Source: Candidatus Cloacimonadota bacterium
GTDB lineage: Bacteria; Cloacimonadota; Cloacimonadia; Cloacimonadales; TCS61
Length of the DNA: 64,000 nt
Direction of reading: 5' to 3'
Assembly: GCA_030445745.1 (NCBI GenBank)
Contig: JASUTE010000007.1
Coordinates: forward strand, 1-64,000
Shown: one piece after another, positions 20,371-29,734 of the stretch
Layout: every line of letters starts with the position of its first letter
Position numbering within the stretch: position 1 is the stretch's first letter
Position numbers and translations under genes: made by a program
The notes under the pieces: model-generated
The model's database searches: none
Told to the model about the DNA's origin: nothing
The model's input: only the letters and a program-made list of their open reading frames with translations

Positions 20371-20614
20371 TTTAGAAAAAATAAAAAAGGAGGTTATGAA
20401 CAAGTTAGAAAACTTTTAGCTGTAACTGAAAAGCAGTTGCTCGTTCATGGCAGTCGTGATGATTTATATCTTTGGATAGCTCTTTGTGGAATTTGGTCAG
20501 CCTGCAAAAATCACAACTTCATTTCCATAAAAAACAGTTAATTGCAAGGTGCAAGAATTATACAAAAAACTGGGATTTACAAAACTAGTCAAAGAGGAAA
20601 TTTGGCAGAGATAA
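20371..20614 (+). pseudogene. Decayed coding fragments including a GNAT-like tail
   Basis: The 395-base gap between the TonB receptor and typA holds two short open stretches without a credible start. One frame reads GGYEQVRKLLAVTEKQ...GSRDDLYLWIALCGIWSACK to a TAA at about 20540; I do not recognise it. Another, from 20549, reads VQELYKKLGFTKLVKEEIWQR and stops at 20614; the LYKKLGF motif is typical of the end of GNAT acetyltransferases. An AAGGAGG site and ATG at 20396 lead only to a seven-codon ORF. I read the stretch as remains of one or two former genes, but the evidence is thin. Confidence 0.35.
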
Positions 20615-20633
20615 AGCTAGATTCGCAGTCAGT

Positions 20634-22436
20634 TTAATTTTTTCTGTTTCTTTTCCTATCTGCTGTTTTCAATATTTTTTTGCGCATCCGCATGTTTTGC
20701 GGAGTTACCTCCAGCAATTCATCTTCTTCGATATATTCCATAGCTTGTTCCAAGCTAAATTGGCGGGGTGGATTCAATTTAATAGCATCATCGGAACCGG
20801 CAGCCCGGACATTGGTAAGCTTTTTACCCTTGCATACATTTATCACCAAATCGTTCTCGCGGCTGTGTTCACCTACGATCATACCTTCGTAAACTTTGGT
20901 TCCCGGATTAATAAAAAGCGTACCGCGCGGCTGAAAACTATTCAAAGAATATCCGGTAGCTTCGCCTTTTTGCATAGCTACCAGAACTCCACGAGTTTTT
21001 CGTTCTATTTCTCCCGTAAAATATTCATATTCATAAAAGCTGTGGTTCAAAATGCCGGTACCTCTGGTTTCAGTTATAAATTCATTGCGGAAACCAATTA
21101 ACCCGCGTGAGGGAATTTTATATTCCAACCGGGTATAACCATCACTACCGGCTACCATGTTCAGCATTTTGCCTTTGCGTGTCCCCAGCATCTCGATAAC
21201 TGTGCCTACAAATTCATTGCTCACATCAATAATCGCTATCTCTACCGGTTCTGTTTTCTTACCATTTAACTCACGGAAAATGACCTTGGGTTTGGAAACC
21301 TGAAACTCGAAACCTTCCCGGCGCATATTTTCAATAAGAATGGAAAGCTGCAATTCACCGCGTCCCTTCACAATAAATTCATCTGCTTTGTTTGTGCGTT
21401 CCACCAAAATACTCACATTAGTTTGCAATTCTTTCTGCAACCTTTGCCATAGATGGCGCGCATTTACATATTTGCCTTCTTTCCCAGCAAAAGGCGAATC
21501 ATTTACCTTAAAATTAATTGTCAGGGTAGGTTTATCAATTTCGATAAGCGGTAAAGGTTGGGGCCGTAGTTTATCGGCAACTGTTTCACCCACATCTATC
21601 TTCTCTAACCCAGCTACCGAAACGATATCGCCGGCAAAAGCTTCTTTTATCTGTTTTTTTTGCAAACCTACATATTGGAAGATCTGAGCTATCCGATATA
21701 GCAGCTGCTCACCATCTCTTTTCAGCAGCAGCACTTCTTCGCCCACCCTCAATTTGCCATTGCTAATTTTACCAGTACCTATTTTTCCCAAAAAATCGTT
21801 GTATTCAATAGCGGAAATAAGCATCTGCAAAGGTTTTTCTCTATCGCCCTGAGCATCTTCAACTTGGTTTATAATTGTATCGAACAGAGGAATCAGATCT
21901 TCATTTTTATCTTCCAGCTCATAGCGTGCTATCCCAGCTTTTCCGGAAGAGTACAAAATAGGAAAATTCAGCTGGTCGTCATCTGCATTAAGTTCCACGA
22001 ACAGGTCAAAAACCATGTCCAGCACATCGCTGGGACGGCTATTGGGGCGATCGATCTTGTTTATAACCACGATCGGTTTTAGTTTAAGTTCCAAAGATTT
22101 CTTTAGCACATATTTGGTCTGCGGCATCGGCCCTTCAAAGGCATCTACCAGCAGCAGTACCGAATCTACCATTTTCAAAATACGCTGTACTTCCCCACCA
22201 AAATCGGCATGCCCGGGAGTGTCCACTATATTCACTTTGTAGTCTTGGTAGTAAAATGAAGCATTTTTGGAAAAGATGGTTATTCCGCGCTCCCTTTCCA
22301 GGTCATTAGAATCCATGATGCGTTCTTGCACTTCCTGATTTTTGCGAAAAACTCCACTTTGTTTCAAAATAGCATCTACTAAAGTTGTTTTGCCATGATC
22401 CACATGAGCTATAATTGCTATATTCTTAATTTTCAT
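20634..22436 (-). CDS. typA: Ribosome-binding GTPase TypA/BipA
   Basis: A 600-residue translational GTPase acting on the ribosome in stress adaptation and 50S assembly. It has G1 AHVDHGKTT (residues 10-18), the switch region ERERGITI, G3 DTPGHADFGGEV, G4 NKIDR and G5 SSGKAG, then EF-Tu-like domain II, the EF-G-like domains (GRGELQLSILIENMRREGFEFQVSKP; PSRGLIGFRNEFITETRGTGILN) and the BipA-specific C-terminal domain ending in TPQNMRMRKK. The length is normal. A possible AGAAGG site precedes the ATG. It appears to be transcribed alone. The upstream 22437-22718 segment holds no gene that I can see. Confidence 0.97.
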   Translation of the reverse strand: MKIKNIAIIAHVDHGKTTLVDAILKQSGVFRKNQEVQERIMDSNDLERERGITIFSKNASFYYQDYKVNIVDTPGHADFGGEVQRILKMVDSVLLLVDAFEGPMPQTKYVLKKSLELKLKPIVVINKIDRPNSRPSDVLDMVFDLFVELNADDDQLNFPILYSSGKAGIARYELEDKNEDLIPLFDTIINQVEDAQGDREKPLQMLISAIEYNDFLGKIGTGKISNGKLRVGEEVLLLKRDGEQLLYRIAQIFQYVGLQKKQIKEAFAGDIVSVAGLEKIDVGETVADKLRPQPLPLIEIDKPTLTINFKVNDSPFAGKEGKYVNARHLWQRLQKELQTNVSILVERTNKADEFIVKGRGELQLSILIENMRREGFEFQVSKPKVIFRELNGKKTEPVEIAIIDVSNEFVGTVIEMLGTRKGKMLNMVAGSDGYTRLEYKIPSRGLIGFRNEFITETRGTGILNHSFYEYEYFTGEIERKTRGVLVAMQKGEATGYSLNSFQPRGTLFINPGTKVYEGMIVGEHSRENDLVINVCKGKKLTNVRAAGSDDAIKLNPPRQFSLEQAMEYIEEDELLEVTPQNMRMRKKILKTADRKRNRKN

Positions 22437-22718
22437 ATATAACCTTCTCTATAATTAGGAAACACATCTATGAGGAGAGGATTTTACGTCAATGTTTACC
22501 GTATATTATTTTTGCAATAGGATGGGAAGCCTTTTGTGTTTCTATTTTTATTACATTTATTTAATAACCTGGCACCGAGCTGCATTCAAGCAGAAAAAAA
22601 GTATGTAAATTCCTCATAAAGGATTTAAGTATAATTTATTTAAAAACCAGATCAATCTTAGAAAATAGAAATAAACAGTAACGAAATGCAACTACAAAAC
22701 CTCAGAGGCCGGTTGACC

Positions 22719-22753
22719 ACAAAAAAGAGTCCGACTTTTAAAGCCGGACTCTT
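22719..22753 (-). terminator. Terminator of the FG-GAP/Fn3 secreted protein gene
   Basis: On the minus strand the arms AAGAGTCCG and CGGACTCTT flank a short partly paired loop and are followed by a T run. The hairpin begins 18 nt beyond the stop codon. Confidence 0.85.
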
Positions 22754-22770
22754 CGGGGAGGAAGGTGATA

Positions 22771-25731
22771 TTATTTCATTAATATCATCTTCTTTATGTG
22801 GGAATAATTATCGGTTTGCAGTCGATAGTAATAAATACCGCTGCTAACTTTCTGGTTGTAGTTGTCTGTTCCATTCCAAACCACTGTATGAGATGCTGCT
22901 GTCATGCTTGTGTTCAGCAGAGTGGCAATTTTTTCGCCCTTAACATTAAAAATATCCAAGCTTACCTTACCTGGTTTGGCTAAAGTAAACTTAATCTGGG
23001 TGGTAGGGTTGAAAGGATTGGGATAGTTGCCTACCAGAGTAGTTACTGCTGGCACATTAGGATTGTCGTTGTCGGAAGTGTAGTGTTCCACCGTTACAGC
23101 CTCAGAAGCATCTGATTCATATTCTTCGCTGTAAACAGCTGTAGCATAATATTCGTAGGTGCCATCTGGAACATTTGCATCTACATAAAGTGTATTTGTG
23201 GGTGTTCCTACAATTTCGCCATCGCGATACACGTTATAATGAGTAAGCGCACGTTCTTTAGCAGGAGCATCCCAGGTACAAAGTATATTGCTTGAAGTTG
23301 GTGCCTGAGAGACTGCACTAAAGTTAGCTGGAGCTGGCAGGGTCACCTCTACAGTTTCTGTATTGGAAGCAGCTGATTCTACACCCTCGTAAACGGCGGT
23401 TACATAATAATCATAGCTGTCTGCCAATAAGTCAGCATCGGTGTATTCCAGAATAGTTGGATCAGTTATCTCGGCTATTTCGGTGCTGTTACGATAGATC
23501 TTGTAGCCACTAAGAGAGCGAGTGTTGTAGTTAGAATGTGTCTTCATCTCAAAGTTAGCGTTGCCTGTTACTTTGTAGTTTGTTTGCGGAAGAGTGTTGT
23601 GATTAAGTGCCAGAACAGCGTCTTTACCACCTACTATACCTTCTACACACCAGTTGTAATCTAGACCAGCACCTAAGTTAGGTAGCATGTCCCAAGCTCC
23701 GTTGAAATACATCCAAGCCCCTTTTTCCGGTACCATAGGTCCATCATCAACTGCTGCAGGATGATCGGCTGTAGCACTAATAGCATAACCGATCCAGTAT
23801 TCATTGCCATCTACCAGGTTTACTGGTGAATTCAAGGTGTGGGTTGTCCAATCGCCTACGATAACATCGGCGGTTATGTCTTGAGAGTATATTTCGGTAC
23901 CAGCATCACCATAGCTGCCACCTTCCCAAACTTTAATCTCAACACTGGAATAATCAGCTGAACCAATAACGATATTAATCTGAGTCAAGTTACCGCCGTA
24001 GAAATCGATTAGTTCTGCAGATGTGAAGCGAGCTGCACATTCAAAATTAGCAGCAGAACCAGTTCCAATACCATTACCACTATAACCGGTATGATAAGCT
24101 AAGGTACCTCCCGTACCGCTGGGTTGTTCCCAAGTTAGTTGAACATCGTTGTAGTTTTCTAAACTGGCTGATAAGTTCTCGGGTGGGTTGTATGTAGGTG
24201 GTTGATAGGTGAATTCATCAGTAACAATAGCAGATTCACCAGCATCGTACACAGCGCTTACACCCGCTGTGTAGGTAGCGCCTTCGGTTAAATCTGTATA
24301 AGTATAGAATGTGTCTGTTGTATTATCTACCAGTACATCATCCAAATAAACATTATAACTTTGCAATCCAGTATCTGATGGAGCTTCCCAAGTTGCTTCT
24401 CCTAGACCGGTTACATTGAAGTTAGACGGTTGTTCAAAATCGCCTTGAGAAATGTCTCCCTCTATACAATAAACATACCCGTTATCTGAGCAACAAATCA
24501 TATCCGTATAACCACTATTGTTTACATCATCTATTTGTGTTACCGACCAAACCATTCCAGTTGTTTCATAACTCCAAAATAATTCTCCGGTAGCTCCGTT
24601 TACACAATAAATTGAACCATAGTAAACATTTGGACTACCTTCTTCACCTCTATCTCCGACTAATAGATCTTGATGATTATCTCCATCAATATCATCAATA
24701 ATTTGTATAGTATGTACCCAATTGTTTACGGTAAAATCCCACAATAACTCTCCTGTAGTTCCGTCTACACAATACACATTATTATCCCAAGATCCAGCCA
24801 CAACTTCTGGAATATCATCACCAGTAATATCATTTATTATCTGAACTTCTTGCAATATGTCTGAAGTTATTTCATTCATCCATATAGGAGGTGGAAAGGT
24901 TGGGTCAAATGTATATAATATTCCTTCCATAGAACCCACGACAATTTCTGGAACATCATTTCCTGAAATATCTGGTATACTCTTCACACAATTAGATTGA
25001 ATATTTCCGATTGTACTTTCAAACAAAATAGAACCATCTGTACTTCTTAAGCAATATACACCACTTGCTGCTTCATTATCCCAATTACCTACTAGAACGT
25101 CATTTAAATTATCACCATCAACATCACCAATTTGAGAAACAGATTGATTCTGTTGACTTGGTAAATCTACTGACCATAATTGTTGTCCCGAAACGCCATC
25201 TATTAATGAAATCCAATAATTTTGAGAACCAGCTATAATATCTGGTTTTCCATCTCCTGTTACATCATCGATTAACGACAAATCAAATATAAATCCTTGT
25301 GGATCAGGAGTATATTCCCATATTAATAAACCAGTTTGACTGTCAACACAATATAATTCGGGGCCTGTTGGCTGGGTAGCAGGTATAGTAAAGATAAATT
25401 GATTGCTAAATAAAACTTCATTATACCCATTATCATTTATATCACAGGGATAATGAACGATATCTCCAACTACTGTGGTAACAGGATAACTCCATAATTG
25501 ATGCCCATCAACGCCTTCTAAAACATAAACAGAATCTGGAACAGAACCATTTTTTGTTCCTACTATAACTTCATTAATACCATTACCAGTAACATCTGGT
25601 ATCCATTCAGAATTTTCAACATAATTGCCCTCACCTATTAGGTGTTGCCAAATAACCTCTTGTGCCGAAATTAAATTAAAAAAGACTAACAATAAAAAAA
25701 TTGTTAGCGTCATGCTTTTGTGTCTTCTCAT
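22771..25731 (-). CDS. Secreted FG-GAP / fibronectin type III protein with C-terminal sorting domain
   Basis: A 986-residue exported protein from the ATG at 25731, chosen because GGAGGAG lies three bases upstream; an ATG four codons earlier has no ribosome site. The signal peptide ends near NLISAQ. Residues 25-430 are about eight FG-GAP/PQQ-like blades with repeated D-I-D-G-D/DDVTGDGKPDIIAGS and CVDG-TGELLW motifs. Fibronectin type III-like modules follow (about 435-920), split by a jelly-roll-like insert (about 550-690), and the last 85 residues are the NYPNPFNPTTQIKF...VVWNGTDNYNQ...GIYYYRLQT...KKMILMK sorting domain. The gene begins two bases after the TrmB-type regulator's stop, so the two are co-transcribed. 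No enzyme motif is visible; an adhesive or sensing surface role is a guess. Confidence 0.85.
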   Translation of the reverse strand: MRRHKSMTLTIFLLLVFFNLISAQEVIWQHLIGEGNYVENSEWIPDVTGNGINEVIVGTKNGSVPDSVYVLEGVDGHQLWSYPVTTVVGDIVHYPCDINDNGYNEVLFSNQFIFTIPATQPTGPELYCVDSQTGLLIWEYTPDPQGFIFDLSLIDDVTGDGKPDIIAGSQNYWISLIDGVSGQQLWSVDLPSQQNQSVSQIGDVDGDNLNDVLVGNWDNEAASGVYCLRSTDGSILFESTIGNIQSNCVKSIPDISGNDVPEIVVGSMEGILYTFDPTFPPPIWMNEITSDILQEVQIINDITGDDIPEVVAGSWDNNVYCVDGTTGELLWDFTVNNWVHTIQIIDDIDGDNHQDLLVGDRGEEGSPNVYYGSIYCVNGATGELFWSYETTGMVWSVTQIDDVNNSGYTDMICCSDNGYVYCIEGDISQGDFEQPSNFNVTGLGEATWEAPSDTGLQSYNVYLDDVLVDNTTDTFYTYTDLTEGATYTAGVSAVYDAGESAIVTDEFTYQPPTYNPPENLSASLENYNDVQLTWEQPSGTGGTLAYHTGYSGNGIGTGSAANFECAARFTSAELIDFYGGNLTQINIVIGSADYSSVEIKVWEGGSYGDAGTEIYSQDITADVIVGDWTTHTLNSPVNLVDGNEYWIGYAISATADHPAAVDDGPMVPEKGAWMYFNGAWDMLPNLGAGLDYNWCVEGIVGGKDAVLALNHNTLPQTNYKVTGNANFEMKTHSNYNTRSLSGYKIYRNSTEIAEITDPTILEYTDADLLADSYDYYVTAVYEGVESAASNTETVEVTLPAPANFSAVSQAPTSSNILCTWDAPAKERALTHYNVYRDGEIVGTPTNTLYVDANVPDGTYEYYATAVYSEEYESDASEAVTVEHYTSDNDNPNVPAVTTLVGNYPNPFNPTTQIKFTLAKPGKVSLDIFNVKGEKIATLLNTSMTAASHTVVWNGTDNYNQKVSSGIYYYRLQTDNYSHIKKMILMK

Positions 25732-25744
25732 TTTCTCCTCCATT

Positions 25745-26572
25745 TTATTTTTTTACGGGAAATGTCTTTATTAATGATGAAACTGAAGTAGCGCTTTTCC
25801 AATATTCATTAAAAGCACATTTTAGCATTTCTACAAAACCAGAATGTTCAACAAATATGGTTGTCAACTCTGTTGAAAGAGTTATGGGGTTATTAAGTAT
25901 ATACATTGCCACTTTATCATCAAATATTGAGAGTTTCATTGGAAGATTGTTATACAATCTAATTTCTACACCTGCGTCAATATGCCACTGGGTAGCTGTT
26001 TTAATTAAATCGCTATCCAAATCTTTTTTTTCATTTATATTTTGAATCCTAACCCCTCTGTCAATTAGCATCTTGTTTATTTTTTTTACTTCCACTATAT
26101 CTTTTTTTGCCATAGAATAAGGTGATTTAACAAATTCTTTTATAGTTTCTCTGGATTCGCTGTAGAGAGCTTTATACCTTTCTACTACATCTTGTGAATC
26201 TTTAACTATATGTACAAATTCATAACCAAAATAACTATAATCATTATAGTCAACTAACAATTCTTTGCCTATAGCAGAGGCCTCCTCGTACATATCTTCA
26301 TATAGCTTCATCTTTTTTTTAATCATTTGAGGTAAGGACTTGTGTGGGTTTTCAGCAGAATATTTTTTTACCTTACCCTCAGAATGTTCTTTGCATAAAC
26401 CCTTGTTTACAAGTTTATCTAGAATATCATATATTTTAGATCTTGGAATCTTAGTTAATTTCGCTATCTCTGATGCAACCATTGGTTTTGTTTTAATTAA
26501 GGATAAAACAATTATTGATTCTCTTTTAGTAAGCCCAAATTTCATTAACTGCTCTTTTTGTTTTTCACTCAT
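25745..26572 (-). CDS. TrmB-family transcriptional regulator
   Basis: A 275-residue regulator. The N-terminus (about residues 1-80) is a TrmB winged helix: LMKFGLTKRESIIVLSLIKTKPMVASEIAKLTKIPRSKIYDILDKLVNKGLCKE, followed by KKYSAENP and a coiled-coil linker (KKKMKLYEDMYEEA). The C-terminal half (about 105-260) resembles the phospholipase-D-like effector domain of TrmB/TrmBL proteins, including the MKLSIFDDKVAMYIL motif. TrmB regulators are best known in archaea, where they sense sugars; bacterial members are less studied. It lies directly upstream of, and on one transcript with, the large secreted FG-GAP protein, which makes that gene its likely target. A TTGACA-like box lies at 26647-26652 on the minus strand, but no good -10 could be assigned. 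Confidence 0.85.
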   Translation of the reverse strand: MSEKQKEQLMKFGLTKRESIIVLSLIKTKPMVASEIAKLTKIPRSKIYDILDKLVNKGLCKEHSEGKVKKYSAENPHKSLPQMIKKKMKLYEDMYEEASAIGKELLVDYNDYSYFGYEFVHIVKDSQDVVERYKALYSESRETIKEFVKSPYSMAKKDIVEVKKINKMLIDRGVRIQNINEKKDLDSDLIKTATQWHIDAGVEIRLYNNLPMKLSIFDDKVAMYILNNPITLSTELTTIFVEHSGFVEMLKCAFNEYWKSATSVSSLIKTFPVKK

Positions 26573-26665
26573 GTCACCATTCCTCGCTACAAATACTTTT
26601 TATTTTTGTCCCTTTATGGGGATAACAATTTTATAAACACATAACTTGTCAAGTTTTATCTATAA

Positions 26666-26962
26666 TTAATTTATTTTAGTATACCTTTTATACTCTATCA
26701 AAGCCATCTTCGTTATTTTGTCATTTATAAAAAACAAAAAAAATATTTTTCGCTTGACACAAAATACAAACCGGACAATATCCGGACAGAAATTTTTGGC
26801 AACTAAGTTTGCTAATAAACTGTATACGCGGGGACGTGAAATTTGTGTTAGCTTAGCAATTTCAGAAGCTGTAGCATACTCCCTCTTTAATAGAAGACAA
26901 TAGATATTAGCCTCATATTCACTAAGACCTAAATCCATAAGCCGCGATATCAAGTCATCCAT
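26666..26962 (-). pseudogene. Truncated second TrmB-like regulator
   Basis: Reading from the ATG at 26962 (GAGGTGA just upstream), the first ~58 residues form a good TrmB winged helix: MDLGLSEYEANIYCLLLKREYATASEIAKLTQISRPRVYSLLANLVAKNF. After that the frame runs into CPDIVRFVFCVKRKIFFLFF..., which has no resemblance to the family wing, linker or effector domain, and it stops at 98 residues. The break coincides with a CCGGA/TCCGG inverted repeat (about 26771-26785) and AT-rich sequence. This looks like a paralogue of the complete TrmB gene just downstream, cut by a deletion or insertion. A short DNA-binding-only protein remains possible. Confidence 0.65.
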
Positions 26963-27205
26963 ATTCACCTCTAAATTTTGTTGTAAATTTATTTATTACA
27001 AAATGCAATTTGCGTTCCAACTTTATAAATATGCTGAATATTTCAAAAAAAAGCCACTAATAAGGCGCTTTAAAGAGTTTATAAAACAAAATCAATCTAA
27101 AAAAAATTTAGAATACTGTTATCTAATATTACAATCTGTAAACAAAGTTGTCATCTTTTTCGTTTTTCCGAGATGGAAACAGATATTTATGACTAGATAT
27201 AAATT

Positions 27206-27237
27206 AAGCCCGAAATAACTGCTTATTCCGGGCTTTT
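27206..27237. terminator. Bidirectional terminator candidate
   Basis: AAGCCCGAAATAA pairs with TTATTCCGGGCTT (one mismatch) around a 4-nt loop, with T residues on the plus side and an A/T-rich tail on the minus side. It lies 16 bp beyond the end of the minus-strand lipoprotein gene. The rest of 26963-27253 holds only a weak 71-codon ORF that I do not accept as a gene. Confidence 0.7.
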
Positions 27238-27253
27238 TAAAATGTTAACTAAG

Positions 27254-29734
27254 CTATTTTTGCGGAAGTATCTGAGGATTTATAAATGCTCTTTCATTTA
27301 CTTCATTAACCCTGTAAATACCATCAACACCTAATGTAATAGTTGTAACTGTCCACAAATCACCTGTATCTATAAGGTAGCCGTAATAGTTTAGTATTTC
27401 TTCATCTTCGGTTCCTTCGTTCAGGCGAATAACAACAGAGCAGCTGGTTGAAATAGCTTCTTCGCTATTATGGTCTGAGTAGTAGTGAACTTGAACCAGA
27501 TAGTCTCCTGCCATTGGCGTTTCGCTGGTAATATTTTCGGGGCCATAACCATTAGTATCGTCGAAATCTAATACCAAACCACTGGCTGTAGCAGGATGAG
27601 CGTAATAGCACTTTTCGCCATTGGGATCGGTAGTCCACAAGTCTACATCCGTGCCGTTCGTATCCCAGCTTAAGGTTACTCTAAATCCTAGTGGGGCAAT
27701 TTCGGCAGTAAAGCTAGTGTTTGCGGTTTCTTCCCAACCACCAGACTGGGCCGTAAGTTCCAGGGTATGTTCTTCTGGTTCCGAACTACCAGAAAGAGCT
27801 ATCTCTTTGGAAAAATTACCATTATTTAGATTAACTTCATACATTTCGTCATAATCGCCGTCCATTACCAAAACAGCACTAGTTAAGGAAGGATTAGCCA
27901 CGCTTCCCGAAACATTTATGATGCGGTCTGTAACGGGAGAAGTAATAGGATCGATCTCTGCATAGAAAGATACATCCAAAATTACCGGACAGGAAATTGT
28001 AATGTCTAATTTTTCTTCATAAGAAGTATCAAAATCCAAGGTAAGCTCGGCATAATTATAGGAATAATCTACAGGCAGGTTAACTGTGGCTGTGTGGTAA
28101 GCAGTGCCATTGCCTGGTAGGGTTACATTGTAGGAAGCGTTTTGCGGAACATCGATTCCTACAGAACCTTCCACAAAGATATCGCCGGTAACTGGATTTT
28201 CACTTAAATTTGTCACATGAAATTTAATTTGAACAGATTCGCCCGGATTAGCCTGATCATCATGGAATTGTTCACCTACCAGATCAAAATCGCTTACCAT
28301 AACATTTACATCGCTTACTGCTACTTCTATACTGCTGCTTTTGGATGCACCTAGGGCATCGGTAACTGTCAGGTTAACCAGATAGGATCCAGGCTGAGTA
28401 GGTGTGAAGGAGAGAAGATTATCTTGGTTACTAAGGCTTTCATGTTCTCCGCCAGTTACTGTCCAGTCAAAAGTTAAATCACCACCCAGTAAGCTAATAA
28501 CTGTGGCATTAATTTCTACGGGTTGATTCACCACAGGAGCAAAAGTGATAACTTGCATATTTTCTATAAAGATCGAAAATTCATTATACTTGTACATTTC
28601 TAAGGTTTTATCTACCAAATCGTTAGCAGCCATTTCCACAGCATCACTCAGAGAGCGTACATAATCTTCTGCTATAACGATAATATCGTAAACACCTGCT
28701 GGTAGGTTAACTTCCAATTCTTCAGAAGCTTCATCCAACATTACAATTTTGGGTTGGTTTTCCGGTTGGTTTCGTTTGGAAATAATAATAGTTTTGGGCT
28801 CTTCCACATTGTTCTGGGTGGAAATATCTATTGTTTGCAGTTTTACTGTACCCGGAGTAGGGTCTTGCTCTTCATTCATCATTTCATCCATAATTTCAGC
28901 TTGAGTCTCACTGGAAATTGTCCCAGTATAATGTTTTAAACCAGCCTTGGCATTTTTCTTAACATTATTGTAAATACGAATTGCGTTGTCTCTATCCCAC
29001 AGATGAATATTTTTGCGATTGTATTTTTTTACAGGATCATCGTTACTCATATTCAAATAGTTATTAGCTTTTTCTTGGTTAGTCTCCCCAGGAATTGACT
29101 CTATATCGATAAGACCATCATGATCATCACCTATTGCAATTTGATTATAGATGGCTTGGTCGGTTTGCGCTAGATGTTCCTGTGCATTAGCAGCCCAATC
29201 GGAAATCAATGGAATCCCGGAATCTGGATCGTTAAAAGCGTCTGGGATAGATTGCTGGCCTGTGAAAACCCGGAATGTAGTTCGAGCCATTTTAGCTGTG
29301 TTAACAACAGTATTTTTAGCAGCGTTATAAGTTCCCACTACTATGGCTTTAGCAGCATCTGTGAACATATTGCGTCCTTGGCCACCATAAGCAGTGATAT
29401 TGTCTTCCAATTCCAATAACTCATCAAAACAGCCAGCTACAACTTCCGATTGTGCATCCAAATCATCTAGCAATGACATTATTTCTTCATAGGAATCGCG
29501 TTCTGTTTTGCCTTCTGGCGGCAGCAGAATAGCTTCCATCGCATCTACGATTTCATCACGTGCTTCCATTGCAGAATTAACAGATTGATTAGCACCCCAA
29601 TAATTTTCCATAGCCTGATAGGTGTCTGAATCTTCGAGGTTTGGTTCTGTTGCATTGTCGGATTCTTCACTACAAGATGTAATTACTAATATAAAAAAAA
29701 GAACAAAAATGAATAAGATACCCTGCTTTTTCAT
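27254..29734 (-). CDS. Large lipoprotein with PKD and DUF2135 (YfaP-like) domains
   Basis: An 826-residue lipoprotein from the ATG at 29734, chosen because AGGAGG lies upstream and the protein then opens with a lipoprotein signal (MKKQGILFIFVLF...VITSC-SEES, Cys21). A helical region (about 25-280) is followed by a carboxypeptidase-regulatory-like beta segment (DIIVIAEDYV), a PKD domain (about 390-475: VEINATVISLLGGDLTFDWTVTGGE...PGSYLVNLTVTDALG), a CARDB-like domain (about 480-580) and beta sandwiches. The C-terminus is a DUF2135/YfaP domain (about 680-815: FRVTLSWDTNGTDVDLWTTDPNGEKCYYAH...GYGPENIT...GDYLVQVHYY). No catalytic site is seen. It is probably anchored in the outer membrane. Confidence 0.85.
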   Translation of the reverse strand: MKKQGILFIFVLFFILVITSCSEESDNATEPNLEDSDTYQAMENYWGANQSVNSAMEARDEIVDAMEAILLPPEGKTERDSYEEIMSLLDDLDAQSEVVAGCFDELLELEDNITAYGGQGRNMFTDAAKAIVVGTYNAAKNTVVNTAKMARTTFRVFTGQQSIPDAFNDPDSGIPLISDWAANAQEHLAQTDQAIYNQIAIGDDHDGLIDIESIPGETNQEKANNYLNMSNDDPVKKYNRKNIHLWDRDNAIRIYNNVKKNAKAGLKHYTGTISSETQAEIMDEMMNEEQDPTPGTVKLQTIDISTQNNVEEPKTIIISKRNQPENQPKIVMLDEASEELEVNLPAGVYDIIVIAEDYVRSLSDAVEMAANDLVDKTLEMYKYNEFSIFIENMQVITFAPVVNQPVEINATVISLLGGDLTFDWTVTGGEHESLSNQDNLLSFTPTQPGSYLVNLTVTDALGASKSSSIEVAVSDVNVMVSDFDLVGEQFHDDQANPGESVQIKFHVTNLSENPVTGDIFVEGSVGIDVPQNASYNVTLPGNGTAYHTATVNLPVDYSYNYAELTLDFDTSYEEKLDITISCPVILDVSFYAEIDPITSPVTDRIINVSGSVANPSLTSAVLVMDGDYDEMYEVNLNNGNFSKEIALSGSSEPEEHTLELTAQSGGWEETANTSFTAEIAPLGFRVTLSWDTNGTDVDLWTTDPNGEKCYYAHPATASGLVLDFDDTNGYGPENITSETPMAGDYLVQVHYYSDHNSEEAISTSCSVVIRLNEGTEDEEILNYYGYLIDTGDLWTVTTITLGVDGIYRVNEVNERAFINPQILPQK

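Noticed and set aside
26754-26785. TTGACA followed by AT-rich sequence on the plus strand inside the truncated TrmB gene
   Set aside because: It would drive transcription antisense to the regulator with no gene downstream; taken as chance.
27003-27218. 71-codon plus-strand ORF between the truncated TrmB and the terminator
   Set aside because: No ribosome site, AT-driven composition (Lys, Phe, Ile), no recognisable domain, and its end lies in the terminator stem.
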